From the NCBI GenBank assembly GCA_021648725.1, contig JAKISF010000033.1, positions 1 through 35,248 on the forward strand: DNA of 35,248 nucleotides, read 5' to 3'. This document shows, one piece after another, positions 8,501 to 15,030 of the stretch. The position numbers and the translations under genes were made by a program. Source of the stretch: Bacteroidales bacterium (GTDB lineage Bacteria; Bacteroidota; Bacteroidia; Bacteroidales; JAADGE01). How positions within the stretch are numbered: position 1 is the stretch's first letter; every line of letters starts with the position of its first letter. A model generated the notes under the pieces. It did not search any database, had not been told where the DNA came from, and saw nothing but the letters and a program-made list of their open reading frames with translations.

Positions 8501-8882
8501 TTTCATCTCTGTAATTTTTAATAAAATTATCTTTATCTGTCTTAGATAGAATATTATTTCTCAACCATTCACCATCTTTTAATTGAGGATAAATATTTTT
8601 CACATAATTATACTCAACATTATTATTTCCAATTATATCCCTTACAAATAAAACTTTTACTTCGATATTATCAATAATAATATTTTGCTCCTCAATAATC
8701 GTCTTTGTTTCAGGATAATATGTTTTTAATGTCCAGATATTTCCACTTACAAAAGACAAGCTGGCAGTATTGCATAAGACAGAAAGTTCTTGGGTTTCTG
8801 AAATCTTATTATATACAATTTTTTCAAACGCCTTTCCTTTTATGTTTTTAATAAATGTATTACAAAAATGAAATCTAATCAT
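5523..8882 (-). CDS. Superfamily 1 (UvrD/Rep-like) helicase with unknown N-terminal domain and helical-repeat C-terminus
   Basis: 1119 residues. Helicase motifs in order: Q-motif-like 'LTSEQIDFF' (302-310), Walker A GQAGSGKST (321-329), Walker B DEAQD (528-532), GDPNQT (564-569), NYRS (606-609), 'VEAKGAEYEQVVL' (708-720) and VGLTRAQ (756-762). About 300 residues precede the motor and match nothing I recognise. From about 860 the protein is Lys/Glu-rich helical, with TPR-like stretches ('GEKEQGYECLALSEEI', 'FELNHYKEAIDAWNKI'). This is not UvrD, Rep, PcrA or RecB, and no nuclease motif is visible. Such stand-alone helicases with TPR tails occur in accessory regions, sometimes in defence loci, but no partner nuclease is present here. 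The stop codon abuts the IS630 right end and would be TAA with or without the insertion. Confidence 0.85.
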   Translation of the reverse strand: MIRFHFCNTFIKNIKGKAFEKIVYNKISETQELSVLCNTASLSFVSGNIWTLKTYYPETKTIIEEQNIIIDNIEVKVLFVRDIIGNNNVEYNYVKNIYPQLKDGEWLRNNILSKTDKDNFIKNYRDEKSKIKKGLDYPPQELTSWFKGFKIEPKNEIFETEDWVKYALNSSLTEGMIDKRVDIFRIVINDIVEGRITGEIIKEENGIVILKYTNNEIGVLYSKIELNNEDTIFILFNGAILSKQKEHWEKALIEIQSEKIDFTKSKESISRKAFRAYPKWTITNYDDWYPIQKSKEFSNLSLTSEQIDFFNNFKFPYYINGQAGSGKSTMLYYIFANSFYYKCQDEIKGDIIFLTENETLLKHSKDAVFDLLTNNTEFKVPIELASQCRKNNFNSFKKFLFEMLPENDKTNFKDTKYLDFSKFKQLYENSNLPKHIINRYSAEESWFTIITFIYGYNFDEKITSENFERIYKKAKIIPKSKFKGIEDNVLPFYDKLINEESYWDKLKIIKHISKNVGIKKKYSVLICDEAQDFCRVELRFILRLSKYLEYDLSKIKQVPIVFAGDPNQTVNPTGFRQGEMTSMLHEELKEIAKFNNQIQDYNPSFNYRSAQPVVSVANFVQYHRKKNLGIKQIKPQEAKRPNNDSNRNFNVFLSYNSIENNPELKQDLIEKLEHKIFIIPVNAQEKDEYIRKHNLLSLIDEVEVKTSVEAKGAEYEQVVLFGFGEYFIQELKNLSKNKSDIEELFKRGFFFNKLYVGLTRAQTELLIIDNEQSEELFWKELVNNVDISTDKWMILNDYKNDTILYNPGTIKDKIDNSTKDNALKNAEQDKKQGLYDNNPARLKVAAKQFIKIGEKEQGYECLALSEEINENWQSAADFYLNPIFKKPKYEEAAICLFKGRFFNELVSRIGNNLRTVEQDIRIIISRLINGEKIMKQDIEILTQNQNKLDEIIKNLEWRDELISQFILSSKSIQILEQKKDLVKVLEYIAKSNDIDLWIEIGNIRFELNHYKEAIDAWNKIDFFEDNEKYYISQVQLAKHNNNFEETILWLEALLKFKKSNDRTTIYNEIIEIHKQYSSDNYSSDYYLFVFKAFIIQQPQDETVLNIGRLIEEIFDKKQY

Positions 8883-8939
8883 ATTATTATATTTATACTA
8901 TACCAATTGTTAAAATAAGACTTCGTGCTATTAAAAATC

Positions 8940-8965
8940 CAAATATATTACATTGGTAAATGTAA
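8940..8965 (-). promoter_or_regulatory. Candidate promoter and operator dyad of the helicase gene
   Basis: On the minus strand TATATTTG (8940-8947) fits the Bacteroidetes -7 consensus TAnnTTTG, about 58 bp upstream of the helicase ATG. Immediately upstream of it is a perfect dyad, TTACATT-GGTA-AATGTAA (8948-8965), in the spacer where a repressor would block polymerase. No clear -33 TTG was found. Binding is inference. Confidence 0.4.
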
Positions 8966-9066
8966 GAATTTTAAATAAAATATTTGCTATTTACATATAG
9001 TAATAATTAGAAAAATATAAAGCATATAGATTTAAGAGATTAAAATAATTTAGTTTTAAAACCAAT

Positions 9067-9090
9067 TTTGTATGTTGATTTGTATGTTGA
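9067..9090. repeat. Perfect tandem duplication of a 12-bp unit next to the tRNA terminator
   Basis: TTTGTATGTTGA occurs twice head to tail (9067-9078 and 9079-9090), just beyond the tRNA-Arg terminator. Function unknown; short direct repeats beside a tRNA 3' end can be recombinase arm sites or scars. Confidence 0.6.
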
Positions 9091-9091
9091 A

Positions 9092-9128
9092 GGCAAAAAC
9101 AAAAAAGCCTCACATCTTGTAAGGCTTT
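9092..9128 (-). terminator. Intrinsic terminator of the tRNA-Arg gene
   Basis: On the minus strand AAAGCCTTACA (9128-9118) pairs with TGTGAGGCTTT (9114-9104) around the loop AGA, an 11-bp stem with one T:G pair, followed by a T-rich run (TTTTTTGTTTTT). It starts 11 bases beyond the tRNA discriminator base. Confidence 0.8.
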
Positions 9129-9139
9129 AAGGTTCAATG

Positions 9140-9213
9140 TGAACCCGACAGGATTCGAACCTGTAATCGCTTGATTCGTAGTCAAGTGCATTATCCAGTT
9201 ATGCTACGGGTCC
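9140..9213 (-). tRNA. tRNA-Arg (anticodon ACG)
   Basis: A complete cloverleaf reads on the minus strand. The acceptor GGACCCG (9213-9207) pairs with CGGGTTC (9147-9141) with one G:U. The D arm is GCAT...ATGC. The anticodon arm is CTTGA-CTACGAA-TCAAG with anticodon ACG at 9179-9177, and the T arm is ACAGG-TTCGAAT-CCTGT. The discriminator base is A and CCA is not encoded. A34 is expected to become inosine to read CGU, CGC and CGA. Confidence 0.95.
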
Positions 9214-9225
9214 GTAAACGGATTG

Positions 9226-9259
9226 CAAAATTAAGTAAAATATATAAATTCTTATGCAA
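9226..9259 (-). promoter_or_regulatory. Promoter of the tRNA-Arg gene
   Basis: On the minus strand TAATTTTG (9233-9226) matches TAnnTTTG exactly and lies 12 bp before the tRNA 5' end. A TTG at 9259-9257 is 23 bp further upstream and could be the -33 element, with slightly long spacing. Confidence 0.55.
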
Positions 9260-9352
9260 TTTTTGAAATATTTTATCTGAAATGTTATAAACCTCTAAAA
9301 AGTATTGTACATTTAGTTTTGGTTTATATTTTTGTTAAAATTATCATTTATT

Positions 9353-10246
9353 ATGAACTTAAAAAGATATGCCGGAATTGACATCGGCTCAAATGCTGTT
9401 CGTCTTATTATAAAAGATGTTTTACCCGGCAGCAGTTACGGTAACGCAATCTTAAAAAAAAGAGTATATGTAAGGTTACCTTTACGTTTAGGCGGCGATG
9501 TATTTTTATACAATAAAATTAAGAAAGAAAAAGAAAAAGAGTTTATTAAAGCAATTAAAATATACAAAAACTTGCTTGATTTCTACAATATTACAATGTT
9601 CCGGGCATGTGCAACCTCTGCGGTAAGAAGTGCAGAAAACGGAATAGAAATTCTGAATAAAATTGAAAAAAAAACAGGTGTAAATATTGAAATTATAAGC
9701 GGGAGAGAAGAAGCAATGTTAATTTTTGAAACAAATAAACATAATCTTCCCTATGATGCAACTTATCTTTCGGCAGATTTGGGAGGAGGAAGTTTGCAAC
9801 TTACACTTTTTAAAAATGATGATATTATTTGTACTCATTCTTATAAAATAGGTACGGTGAGAATGCTAAAAGAAAAAGTAAAACAAAATGAACTTAAAAA
9901 GTTTGAAAATGAACTTGCAGAAATTAAAAATAACTATAATAACATCAAATTATTGGGAACAGGAGGTAATATTAACCAAATAAATAAATTATTTAAAAGT
10001 AATAATGTTTCATTTGTATCTTTAAAAAAACTGTATGATGAACTTAATAATATATCTGTTGAAGAAAGAATGAGAAAATATACTTTCAGAACAGACAGAG
10101 CAGATGTTATTATTCCCGCACTTGAAATTTATTTAAAAATAATGGGAATAGCGGATTCCGAAGACATATACATTCCCGGAACAAGTTTAGCAGACGGTAT
10201 TATAAGAGAATTATATGAAAATGACCTCGAAAAAAATAACACATAA
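9353..10246 (+). CDS. Ppx/GppA family phosphatase, short single-module form
   Basis: 297 residues from the ATG at 9353; a TTG at 9332 would add seven. It has the ASKHA (actin-like) fold signatures of exopolyphosphatase/pppGpp phosphatase: 'AGIDIGSNAVRLII' near the N-terminus (phosphate-1 loop), 'RACATSAVRSAENG', 'IISGREEAMLIF', 'SADLGGGSLQLTLF' (phosphate-2 loop) and 'LLGTGGNINQI'. The family hydrolyses inorganic polyphosphate or pppGpp. At about 300 residues it lacks the HD-like C-terminal domains of E. coli Ppx and GppA, as is common in Bacteroidota. It may share a transcript with the GH18 gene 9 bp downstream. Which substrate it prefers cannot be told. Confidence 0.88.
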   Translation: MNLKRYAGIDIGSNAVRLIIKDVLPGSSYGNAILKKRVYVRLPLRLGGDVFLYNKIKKEKEKEFIKAIKIYKNLLDFYNITMFRACATSAVRSAENGIEILNKIEKKTGVNIEIISGREEAMLIFETNKHNLPYDATYLSADLGGGSLQLTLFKNDDIICTHSYKIGTVRMLKEKVKQNELKKFENELAEIKNNYNNIKLLGTGGNINQINKLFKSNNVSFVSLKKLYDELNNISVEERMRKYTFRTDRADVIIPALEIYLKIMGIADSEDIYIPGTSLADGIIRELYENDLEKNNT

Positions 10247-10255
10247 TTTAATTTT

Positions 10256-11998
10256 ATGAAATCAATATTTACACTTTTTTTAATTGTTTTATTTTTAAAC
10301 ACAGGCACATATTCACAAACTGTTACAAATTTTTCAGTACATAAGAATCAAAAAGAATATTTTGATTCCTTGGCAATATATTCACCAAATGAATTATTTA
10401 AATTTAAAACTCCGAATAAAATATCTGAGGTTAATAAATCTAAAAATTGCACTATTGAAAAAATTGTTTTCGGTTGGCATCCGTATTGGTCAAATGGTTT
10501 AGAAACAAATTATCAATGGAATCTTCTTTCCGATTTGTCATATTTTTCTTATGAAATTGACTATTTGACAGGCGACCCTGTTACAACAAATAATTGGGAA
10601 ACTGCAACCGTAATTGATGATGCACAAACAAACGGAGTTCGCGTAAACTTGTGTATTACCTTATTTGATAATCATCAAGCTTTTTTTGAAAATGCAACAG
10701 CTCAACAAAATTTAATTGATAATTTACTTACACTTGTACAAAACAGAAATGCAAACGGAATTAATGTTGATTTTGAACTTGTTCCCGGCAGTCAAGCTGT
10801 TAATTTCAATAACTTTTTGGTCAATCTTGCCACACAATTTCATACTGAAAACCCTGATTATCAAATAAGTATTGCCCTTCATGCTGTTGATTGGAATGAT
10901 ATTTATGATATACCTTTGCTTAAAGATTATATCGACTTATTTATCATTATGGCTTATGATTATTATTGGCCCGGCAGCAGTCTTGCAGGTCCTTCGGGGC
11001 AATTATATATGATGAATACATTTAACAGAACAATTTCTCGTTCAATTATTGATTATTTATATGCCGGTGTACCTCGAGAAAAATTAGTTTGCGGACTTCC
11101 GTATTACGGATATGAATGGCAAACAACTTCCGATAATGTTCCGACTTCAACTACAAACTCAGGTACAGCCAGAACTATAAAAACAATAAAGAATAACTCA
11201 AACGGTTATTATTCCGACAAACAGCTTGATGCAAACAGCATGTGTGCATATTATAACTATTACACCGGCGGAACTTGGCATCAAGCATGGGTTGACGATG
11301 AAAATTCTTTGAAATACAAATACGATGTTGTTAAACAACAAGATATTGCAGGAATAGGTATTTGGGCATTAGGTTATGACGACGGTTATTCTGAAATGTG
11401 GAATTTAATACAAAATTATTTTTCAAATTGTGCTGTTATACCTTCAACTTATAATTTTTATGATATGGGGGGACCCACAAGAGAACATTATAACAGAGAA
11501 GATTACATATTTACAATTGCACCCACAGATTATACGGATTATTTAGCATTAAACTTTACAACTTTTGAATTAGAAGCAAACTATGATTCATTATGGATAT
11601 ACGACGGAGCAAATATAAATGCACCCTTAATCGGAAGATATTCCGGAACAACAAGTCCGGGAATTGTTGAAGCAAGCGGAGGAGCAATTACGATTAAGTT
11701 TTATTCCGACGGTGCAACTGTTTATTCGGGTTGGAATGCCGAATGGAGATGTTCGCCTGTTGATATTGACAAATTAAATAAATATGAGATTAATGTTTTT
11801 CCGAATCCGACAAATGATTATATTCAAATTTCTGAACAAGCCGAAAAAATTGAATTATTTTCTTTAAACGGAATACTAATATTGTCTTCAACCGAAAACA
11901 ATAAAATCAATGTTTCAAATTTATCTTCCGGAATTTATATCTTAAAAATAAAAATCGAGGATAATATTATATTCAGAAAAGTTGTTATTCAACATTAA
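10256..11998 (+). CDS. Exported GH18 family glycoside hydrolase with CUB-like domain and T9SS sorting signal
   Basis: 580 residues. The signal peptide is about residues 1-20. The GH18 TIM barrel spans about 65-395: 'KIVFGWHPYW', the catalytic strand 'NGINVDFE' (167-174, E174 as acid), 'LFIIMAYDYYWPGS', 'LVCGLPYYGYEW' and 'GIGIWALGYDDG'. In the DGxxxDxE motif the first Asp is Asn here. From about 405 to 498 is a CUB-like beta domain ('LWIYDGANINAPLIGRYSG'). Residues about 510-580 are a type A T9SS domain starting 'VFPNPTNDY', so the protein should be secreted or surface-attached. Likely targets are GlcNAc-containing glycans such as chitin, N-glycans or peptidoglycan; specificity is not readable. 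It ends 7 bp before aat. Confidence 0.88.
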   Translation: MKSIFTLFLIVLFLNTGTYSQTVTNFSVHKNQKEYFDSLAIYSPNELFKFKTPNKISEVNKSKNCTIEKIVFGWHPYWSNGLETNYQWNLLSDLSYFSYEIDYLTGDPVTTNNWETATVIDDAQTNGVRVNLCITLFDNHQAFFENATAQQNLIDNLLTLVQNRNANGINVDFELVPGSQAVNFNNFLVNLATQFHTENPDYQISIALHAVDWNDIYDIPLLKDYIDLFIIMAYDYYWPGSSLAGPSGQLYMMNTFNRTISRSIIDYLYAGVPREKLVCGLPYYGYEWQTTSDNVPTSTTNSGTARTIKTIKNNSNGYYSDKQLDANSMCAYYNYYTGGTWHQAWVDDENSLKYKYDVVKQQDIAGIGIWALGYDDGYSEMWNLIQNYFSNCAVIPSTYNFYDMGGPTREHYNREDYIFTIAPTDYTDYLALNFTTFELEANYDSLWIYDGANINAPLIGRYSGTTSPGIVEASGGAITIKFYSDGATVYSGWNAEWRCSPVDIDKLNKYEINVFPNPTNDYIQISEQAEKIELFSLNGILILSSTENNKINVSNLSSGIYILKIKIEDNIIFRKVVIQH

Positions 11999-12005
11999 TG
12001 CTTAT

Positions 12006-12650
12006 ATGCCTGTATATCAATTAACAGAAGAACTTATTTTTCCCCACCCGAAATATGCCGAAAACGGAGTTCTTGCAATAGGAGGAGATTTATCACCGGA
12101 ACGATTGCTGTTGGCATATCAAAACGGAATTTTTCCGTGGTATAATGAAGGTGAGCCTATTATTTGGCATGCACCTGATCCTCGTTTTGTCTTATTTCCC
12201 GAAAGATTTAAAAAATCAAAAAGTTTGAAGCTTTTAATTAATAAAAACATCTATACATGTTCTTTTAATCAAGACTTTGAAAACGTAATGCGAAATTGTA
12301 AAAATATTAAGCGAAAAGATGATGAAGGAACATGGATAAGCAATGATATTATCGAAGCCTATTTCAGATTACATAAATTCGGTTTAGCTGAGTCGGTTGA
12401 GGTTAAAAACAAAAGCGGGAATTTAGTCGGCGGTTTATACGGGGTGAAATTAGGCAAAGTGTTTTTCGGAGAATCCATGTTCAGCACAGAACCTAATACG
12501 TCTAAAATTGCATTGGCATTTTTAATTGAAAATTCAGACATAAAATTAATTGACACCCAAGTTTATACAAAACATTTAGAAAGTTTGGGTGCAGAATACA
12601 TTTCTTTAAAAAAGTTTTTAGCTTTACTAAAAAAACATATTGATGAATAA
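12006..12650 (+). CDS. aat: Leucyl/phenylalanyl-tRNA--protein transferase
   Basis: 214 residues from the ATG at 12006; an upstream TTG at 11982 would overlap the GH18 gene. The family blocks are clear: 'FPHPKYAENGVLAIGGDL', 'LLLAYQNGIFPWYNEG', 'IIWHAPDPRFVLFPE', 'TWISNDIIEAYFRLH', 'LYGVKLGKVFFGESMF' and 'LIDTQVYTKHLESLGAEYI'. The enzyme moves Leu or Phe from tRNA to proteins with N-terminal Arg or Lys, marking them for ClpS/ClpAP in the cytoplasm. Length fits the family. Its last 8 bases overlap the start of the acyltransferase gene, suggesting coupled translation. Confidence 0.95.
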   Translation: MPVYQLTEELIFPHPKYAENGVLAIGGDLSPERLLLAYQNGIFPWYNEGEPIIWHAPDPRFVLFPERFKKSKSLKLLINKNIYTCSFNQDFENVMRNCKNIKRKDDEGTWISNDIIEAYFRLHKFGLAESVEVKNKSGNLVGGLYGVKLGKVFFGESMFSTEPNTSKIALAFLIENSDIKLIDTQVYTKHLESLGAEYISLKKFLALLKKHIDE

Positions 12651-13887
12651 AAAAAGAGCATACCCTACCTCTCTAATAATCAGATTCATAACTTTTATTT
12701 TCTTTTCTGTTTTTGCAAGAATTTACAAAATAAAAAAAGTAATGCCCGAAGAAGTGAAGAGGCTAAAACCTCCGTATTTAATTCTCGGAAATCATGTAGG
12801 CTACTGGGATCCTTTTGTTACGGGAAATTTTCTGCCGCATTTTACTCATTTTGTTTCTTCCGATGCTGCTTTCAGAAAACCTTTAATTCGTTTATTTCTT
12901 AACGGACTGGGAACTATTCCCAAGAAAAAAAACATAAGAGATACCAAAGTTATAAGAGATATTATTTCAGTTATTAAACAAGGCGAAAACATCGGAATAT
13001 TCCCGGAAGCCGTAAGAAATTGGGCGGGAAAAACTCAGCCTGTGGATGCTTCAATTGCAAAATTAATTAAATTATTAAAAGTTCCGGTTGTTGTTCCGGT
13101 TTTAAAAGGCATGAATTTGTTTAACCCTCGTTGGTCAAGAAAACTAAGGCGAGCAAAAGTTGAAGTTGAATACAAATTATTATTCTCAAAAAATGATGTT
13201 AAAACATATTCCGAAAATAAAATTTTTAAACTGTTAGAAAATGCAATGTTTCATGATGAAGTTGAATGGCAAAGAAAACATAAAATAAAAATACATTCAA
13301 ACCGGAGAGCAGAATTTATTAATCATACAATATATTATTGCCCTGAATGTCAGGGAATTGACAGTTTCAGAGCAAAAGAAAATGATTTTAAATGTGTCAA
13401 TTGCAATTACGATATTCATATTAATGAATACGGTTTTTTTGAACGAATTTCAAAAGGGAATTTATATTTTGATAATATCAGAGATTGGTTTGAAAAAGAA
13501 GAAAATTACTTGCTGAATTTTATAAATAATAAATTAAAATCAAACTATAAAGACGTAATATTTGAAGACCTTAATTCTGAAATTTATCACAGCAAAGAAG
13601 ATGTTGATTTAAAATTTATAGGAATTGCAGATGTTAAATTATTCGCAAACAGGATAGAAATTAATTTTAAGGAAAAAGAAGAAGTATTAACATTAAATTT
13701 TGATGACTTGCAAACCATTAATCCGCAAGTTAACGAACGACTTGAAATTTATTATTCAGGAGAAGCATACAGAATAATAGGAGGAAGAGAAGGAGTTTCA
13801 GCTTTAAAATGGGAAGTTGCTCTTAATGCAATTTGGAAATATTCGGGACAGAACCATAAATTATCGCCTTATATTAATAATTTATAA
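12643..13887 (+). CDS. PlsC-like acyltransferase fused to a zinc ribbon
   Basis: 414 residues from the ATG at 12643, which overlaps the aat stop. Residues 1-200 form a 1-acylglycerol-3-phosphate acyltransferase (PlsC/LPLAT) domain: catalytic NHVGYWD (H51, D56), an Arg/Lys-rich middle, and 'IGIFPEAVRN' (119-125), where the usual FPEG is FPEA. An N-terminal hydrophobic stretch (about 11-27) should hold it at the membrane. After residue 225 comes a four-Cys zinc ribbon (C233, C236, C251, C254: 'YYCPECQG' and 'FKCVNCNY'), then about 150 residues of unrecognised alpha/beta sequence. The acyl acceptor could be lysophosphatidate or another lipid. The zinc ribbon is unusual for a lipid acyltransferase and may be for protein binding. 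Confidence 0.8.
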   Translation: MNKKRAYPTSLIIRFITFIFFSVFARIYKIKKVMPEEVKRLKPPYLILGNHVGYWDPFVTGNFLPHFTHFVSSDAAFRKPLIRLFLNGLGTIPKKKNIRDTKVIRDIISVIKQGENIGIFPEAVRNWAGKTQPVDASIAKLIKLLKVPVVVPVLKGMNLFNPRWSRKLRRAKVEVEYKLLFSKNDVKTYSENKIFKLLENAMFHDEVEWQRKHKIKIHSNRRAEFINHTIYYCPECQGIDSFRAKENDFKCVNCNYDIHINEYGFFERISKGNLYFDNIRDWFEKEENYLLNFINNKLKSNYKDVIFEDLNSEIYHSKEDVDLKFIGIADVKLFANRIEINFKEKEEVLTLNFDDLQTINPQVNERLEIYYSGEAYRIIGGREGVSALKWEVALNAIWKYSGQNHKLSPYINNL

Positions 13888-13940
13888 TTTAGTTCTTCTT
13901 GAATAAGCTTGAAAACACCTGCTTTGCTGATAATTCCGTT

Positions 13941-14324
13941 TTATAAAACAGGTTCAAAGTTTTCTAACCACTTCCTTGCTGCTTTATTCGTTGAAAATAA
14001 TTGAAAGAAATAATTCTTATTTTTACTAATCTCTTTATACAAATAGGATAAGGCGGTATCTTTTGGGTTTTCTAACACAATAGCATCTATAATATATGTG
14101 TATTCTTTTAAAGATTCATTATTAGCCTCTACAATATGTTGTAAATCATCAGGCACCATCAGCATGGTTGATTTGCTTGAATCAGTTAGAATACGCAACT
14201 TTCGGGGATATTCTTGGTTTAACCTCGTTGCATTAATATAATCAACAACTTCCTTTAAAGTAACATTACCTTCAAATCGTGTTATTAAAATATTTTTCTG
14301 ATAATCAAAGCTTGAGTTGACCAT
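13941..14324 (-). CDS. Small SpoIIAA/STAS-like protein of unknown role
   Basis: 127 residues from the ATG at 14324; a TTG at 14354 would add ten residues ('LKKITTITGL') and cannot be ruled out. The pattern 'FDYQKNILITRFEGNVTLKEVVDYI' followed by 'RILTDSSKST' and the final 'FSTNKAARKWLENF' fits the small SpoIIAA/STAS-like proteins common in Bacteroidota. No signal peptide or membrane segment is seen, so it is probably cytoplasmic. It lies alone between convergent plsC-like and divergent neighbours. No partner kinase, phosphatase or sigma gene is nearby, so a regulatory role is only a guess. Confidence 0.6.
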   Translation of the reverse strand: MVNSSFDYQKNILITRFEGNVTLKEVVDYINATRLNQEYPRKLRILTDSSKSTMLMVPDDLQHIVEANNESLKEYTYIIDAIVLENPKDTALSYLYKEISKNKNYFFQLFSTNKAARKWLENFEPVL

Positions 14325-14427
14325 TAGTCCTGTTATAGTTGTTATTTTTTTCAAATTTAAACAAAAAGAATTATTTTAGAAAATAATTACTTAATAATAA
14401 TTTAACTTTTTTTCTCGTTCTGTTGGT

Positions 14428-14994
14428 ATGAAGAAATATATTTTGATTCTTTGGTTTAGTGTAGTTACAATTTCTGTATTCTCTCAATCATATTTTACGG
14501 CAGGCGGAGCACGTTTCGGCACAGATTGGGGAATAAGTGTTCAGCAAAGAATTTTGAAACACACAACTTTTGAAGGAATTTTTCAATCAAGTTTATTTCG
14601 TGAAGAATTAATGCTTACCGGAATTTTGGAGCACCACTTTCCGCTGATTACCAGGCGATTAAACATATACACCGGTGCCGGCTTTCATAAAGGTTTTGTA
14701 ACTGATGTTAATTCGGATTATTCATCACCTTACGGATTAAGTCTTATCACAGGTGTCGAATTTACGATTGCACGTTTTGTTTTTTCTTATGATTTTAAGC
14801 CTGCTTTTAACTTCTCGGGAGGAGAAAATTATTGGTATGGGCAAACTGCTGTTTCTGTTCGTTATGTGATTATAAAGCAAAATGCTTTCAAAAAAATGAA
14901 ACGCAAAAAAGAACGAAGGAAGAAACATAATGAGAAACTAAAAAAACAAAATCAAAGGCAAAAAAACAGAAAGGGTATATTTGATAAAAATTAA
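14428..14994 (+). CDS. Small outer-membrane-like beta protein with very basic C-terminal tail
   Basis: 188 residues. The signal peptide is about 1-19 ('MKKYILILWFSVVTISVFSQ'). The middle (20-150) alternates hydrophobic and polar residues with many aromatics and glycines ('RRLNIYTGAGFHKGF', 'PYGLSLITGVEFTIARFVFS'), as expected for a small outer-membrane beta-barrel. From about 155 the sequence changes to almost pure Lys/Arg/Asn/Gln ('KKMKRKKERRKKHNEKLKK'). Such a tail could bind LPS, peptidoglycan or nucleic acid; this is inference. No known family recognised. Confidence 0.65.
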   Translation: MKKYILILWFSVVTISVFSQSYFTAGGARFGTDWGISVQQRILKHTTFEGIFQSSLFREELMLTGILEHHFPLITRRLNIYTGAGFHKGFVTDVNSDYSSPYGLSLITGVEFTIARFVFSYDFKPAFNFSGGENYWYGQTAVSVRYVIIKQNAFKKMKRKKERRKKHNEKLKKQNQRQKNRKGIFDKN

Positions 14995-15002
14995 TATGTT
15001 TG
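14995..15002 (+). promoter_or_regulatory. Putative -7 promoter element of mtaB
   Basis: TATGTTTG fits the Bacteroidetes -7 consensus TAnnTTTG exactly and lies 28 bp before the GTG start of mtaB. No well-spaced -33 TTG is visible. Confidence 0.4.
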
Positions 15003-15030
15003 CACAAATATTTTCACAAATAAATTAAAC

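Noticed and set aside
5523-8882. Restriction-modification or RecBCD-type nuclease-helicase.
   Set aside because: No methyltransferase motif or PD-(D/E)XK or other nuclease motif is visible in the protein or beside it.
8991-9191. A 66-codon minus-strand ORF across the tRNA-Arg and its terminator.
   Set aside because: It is translated from tRNA and hairpin sequence and has no protein features.
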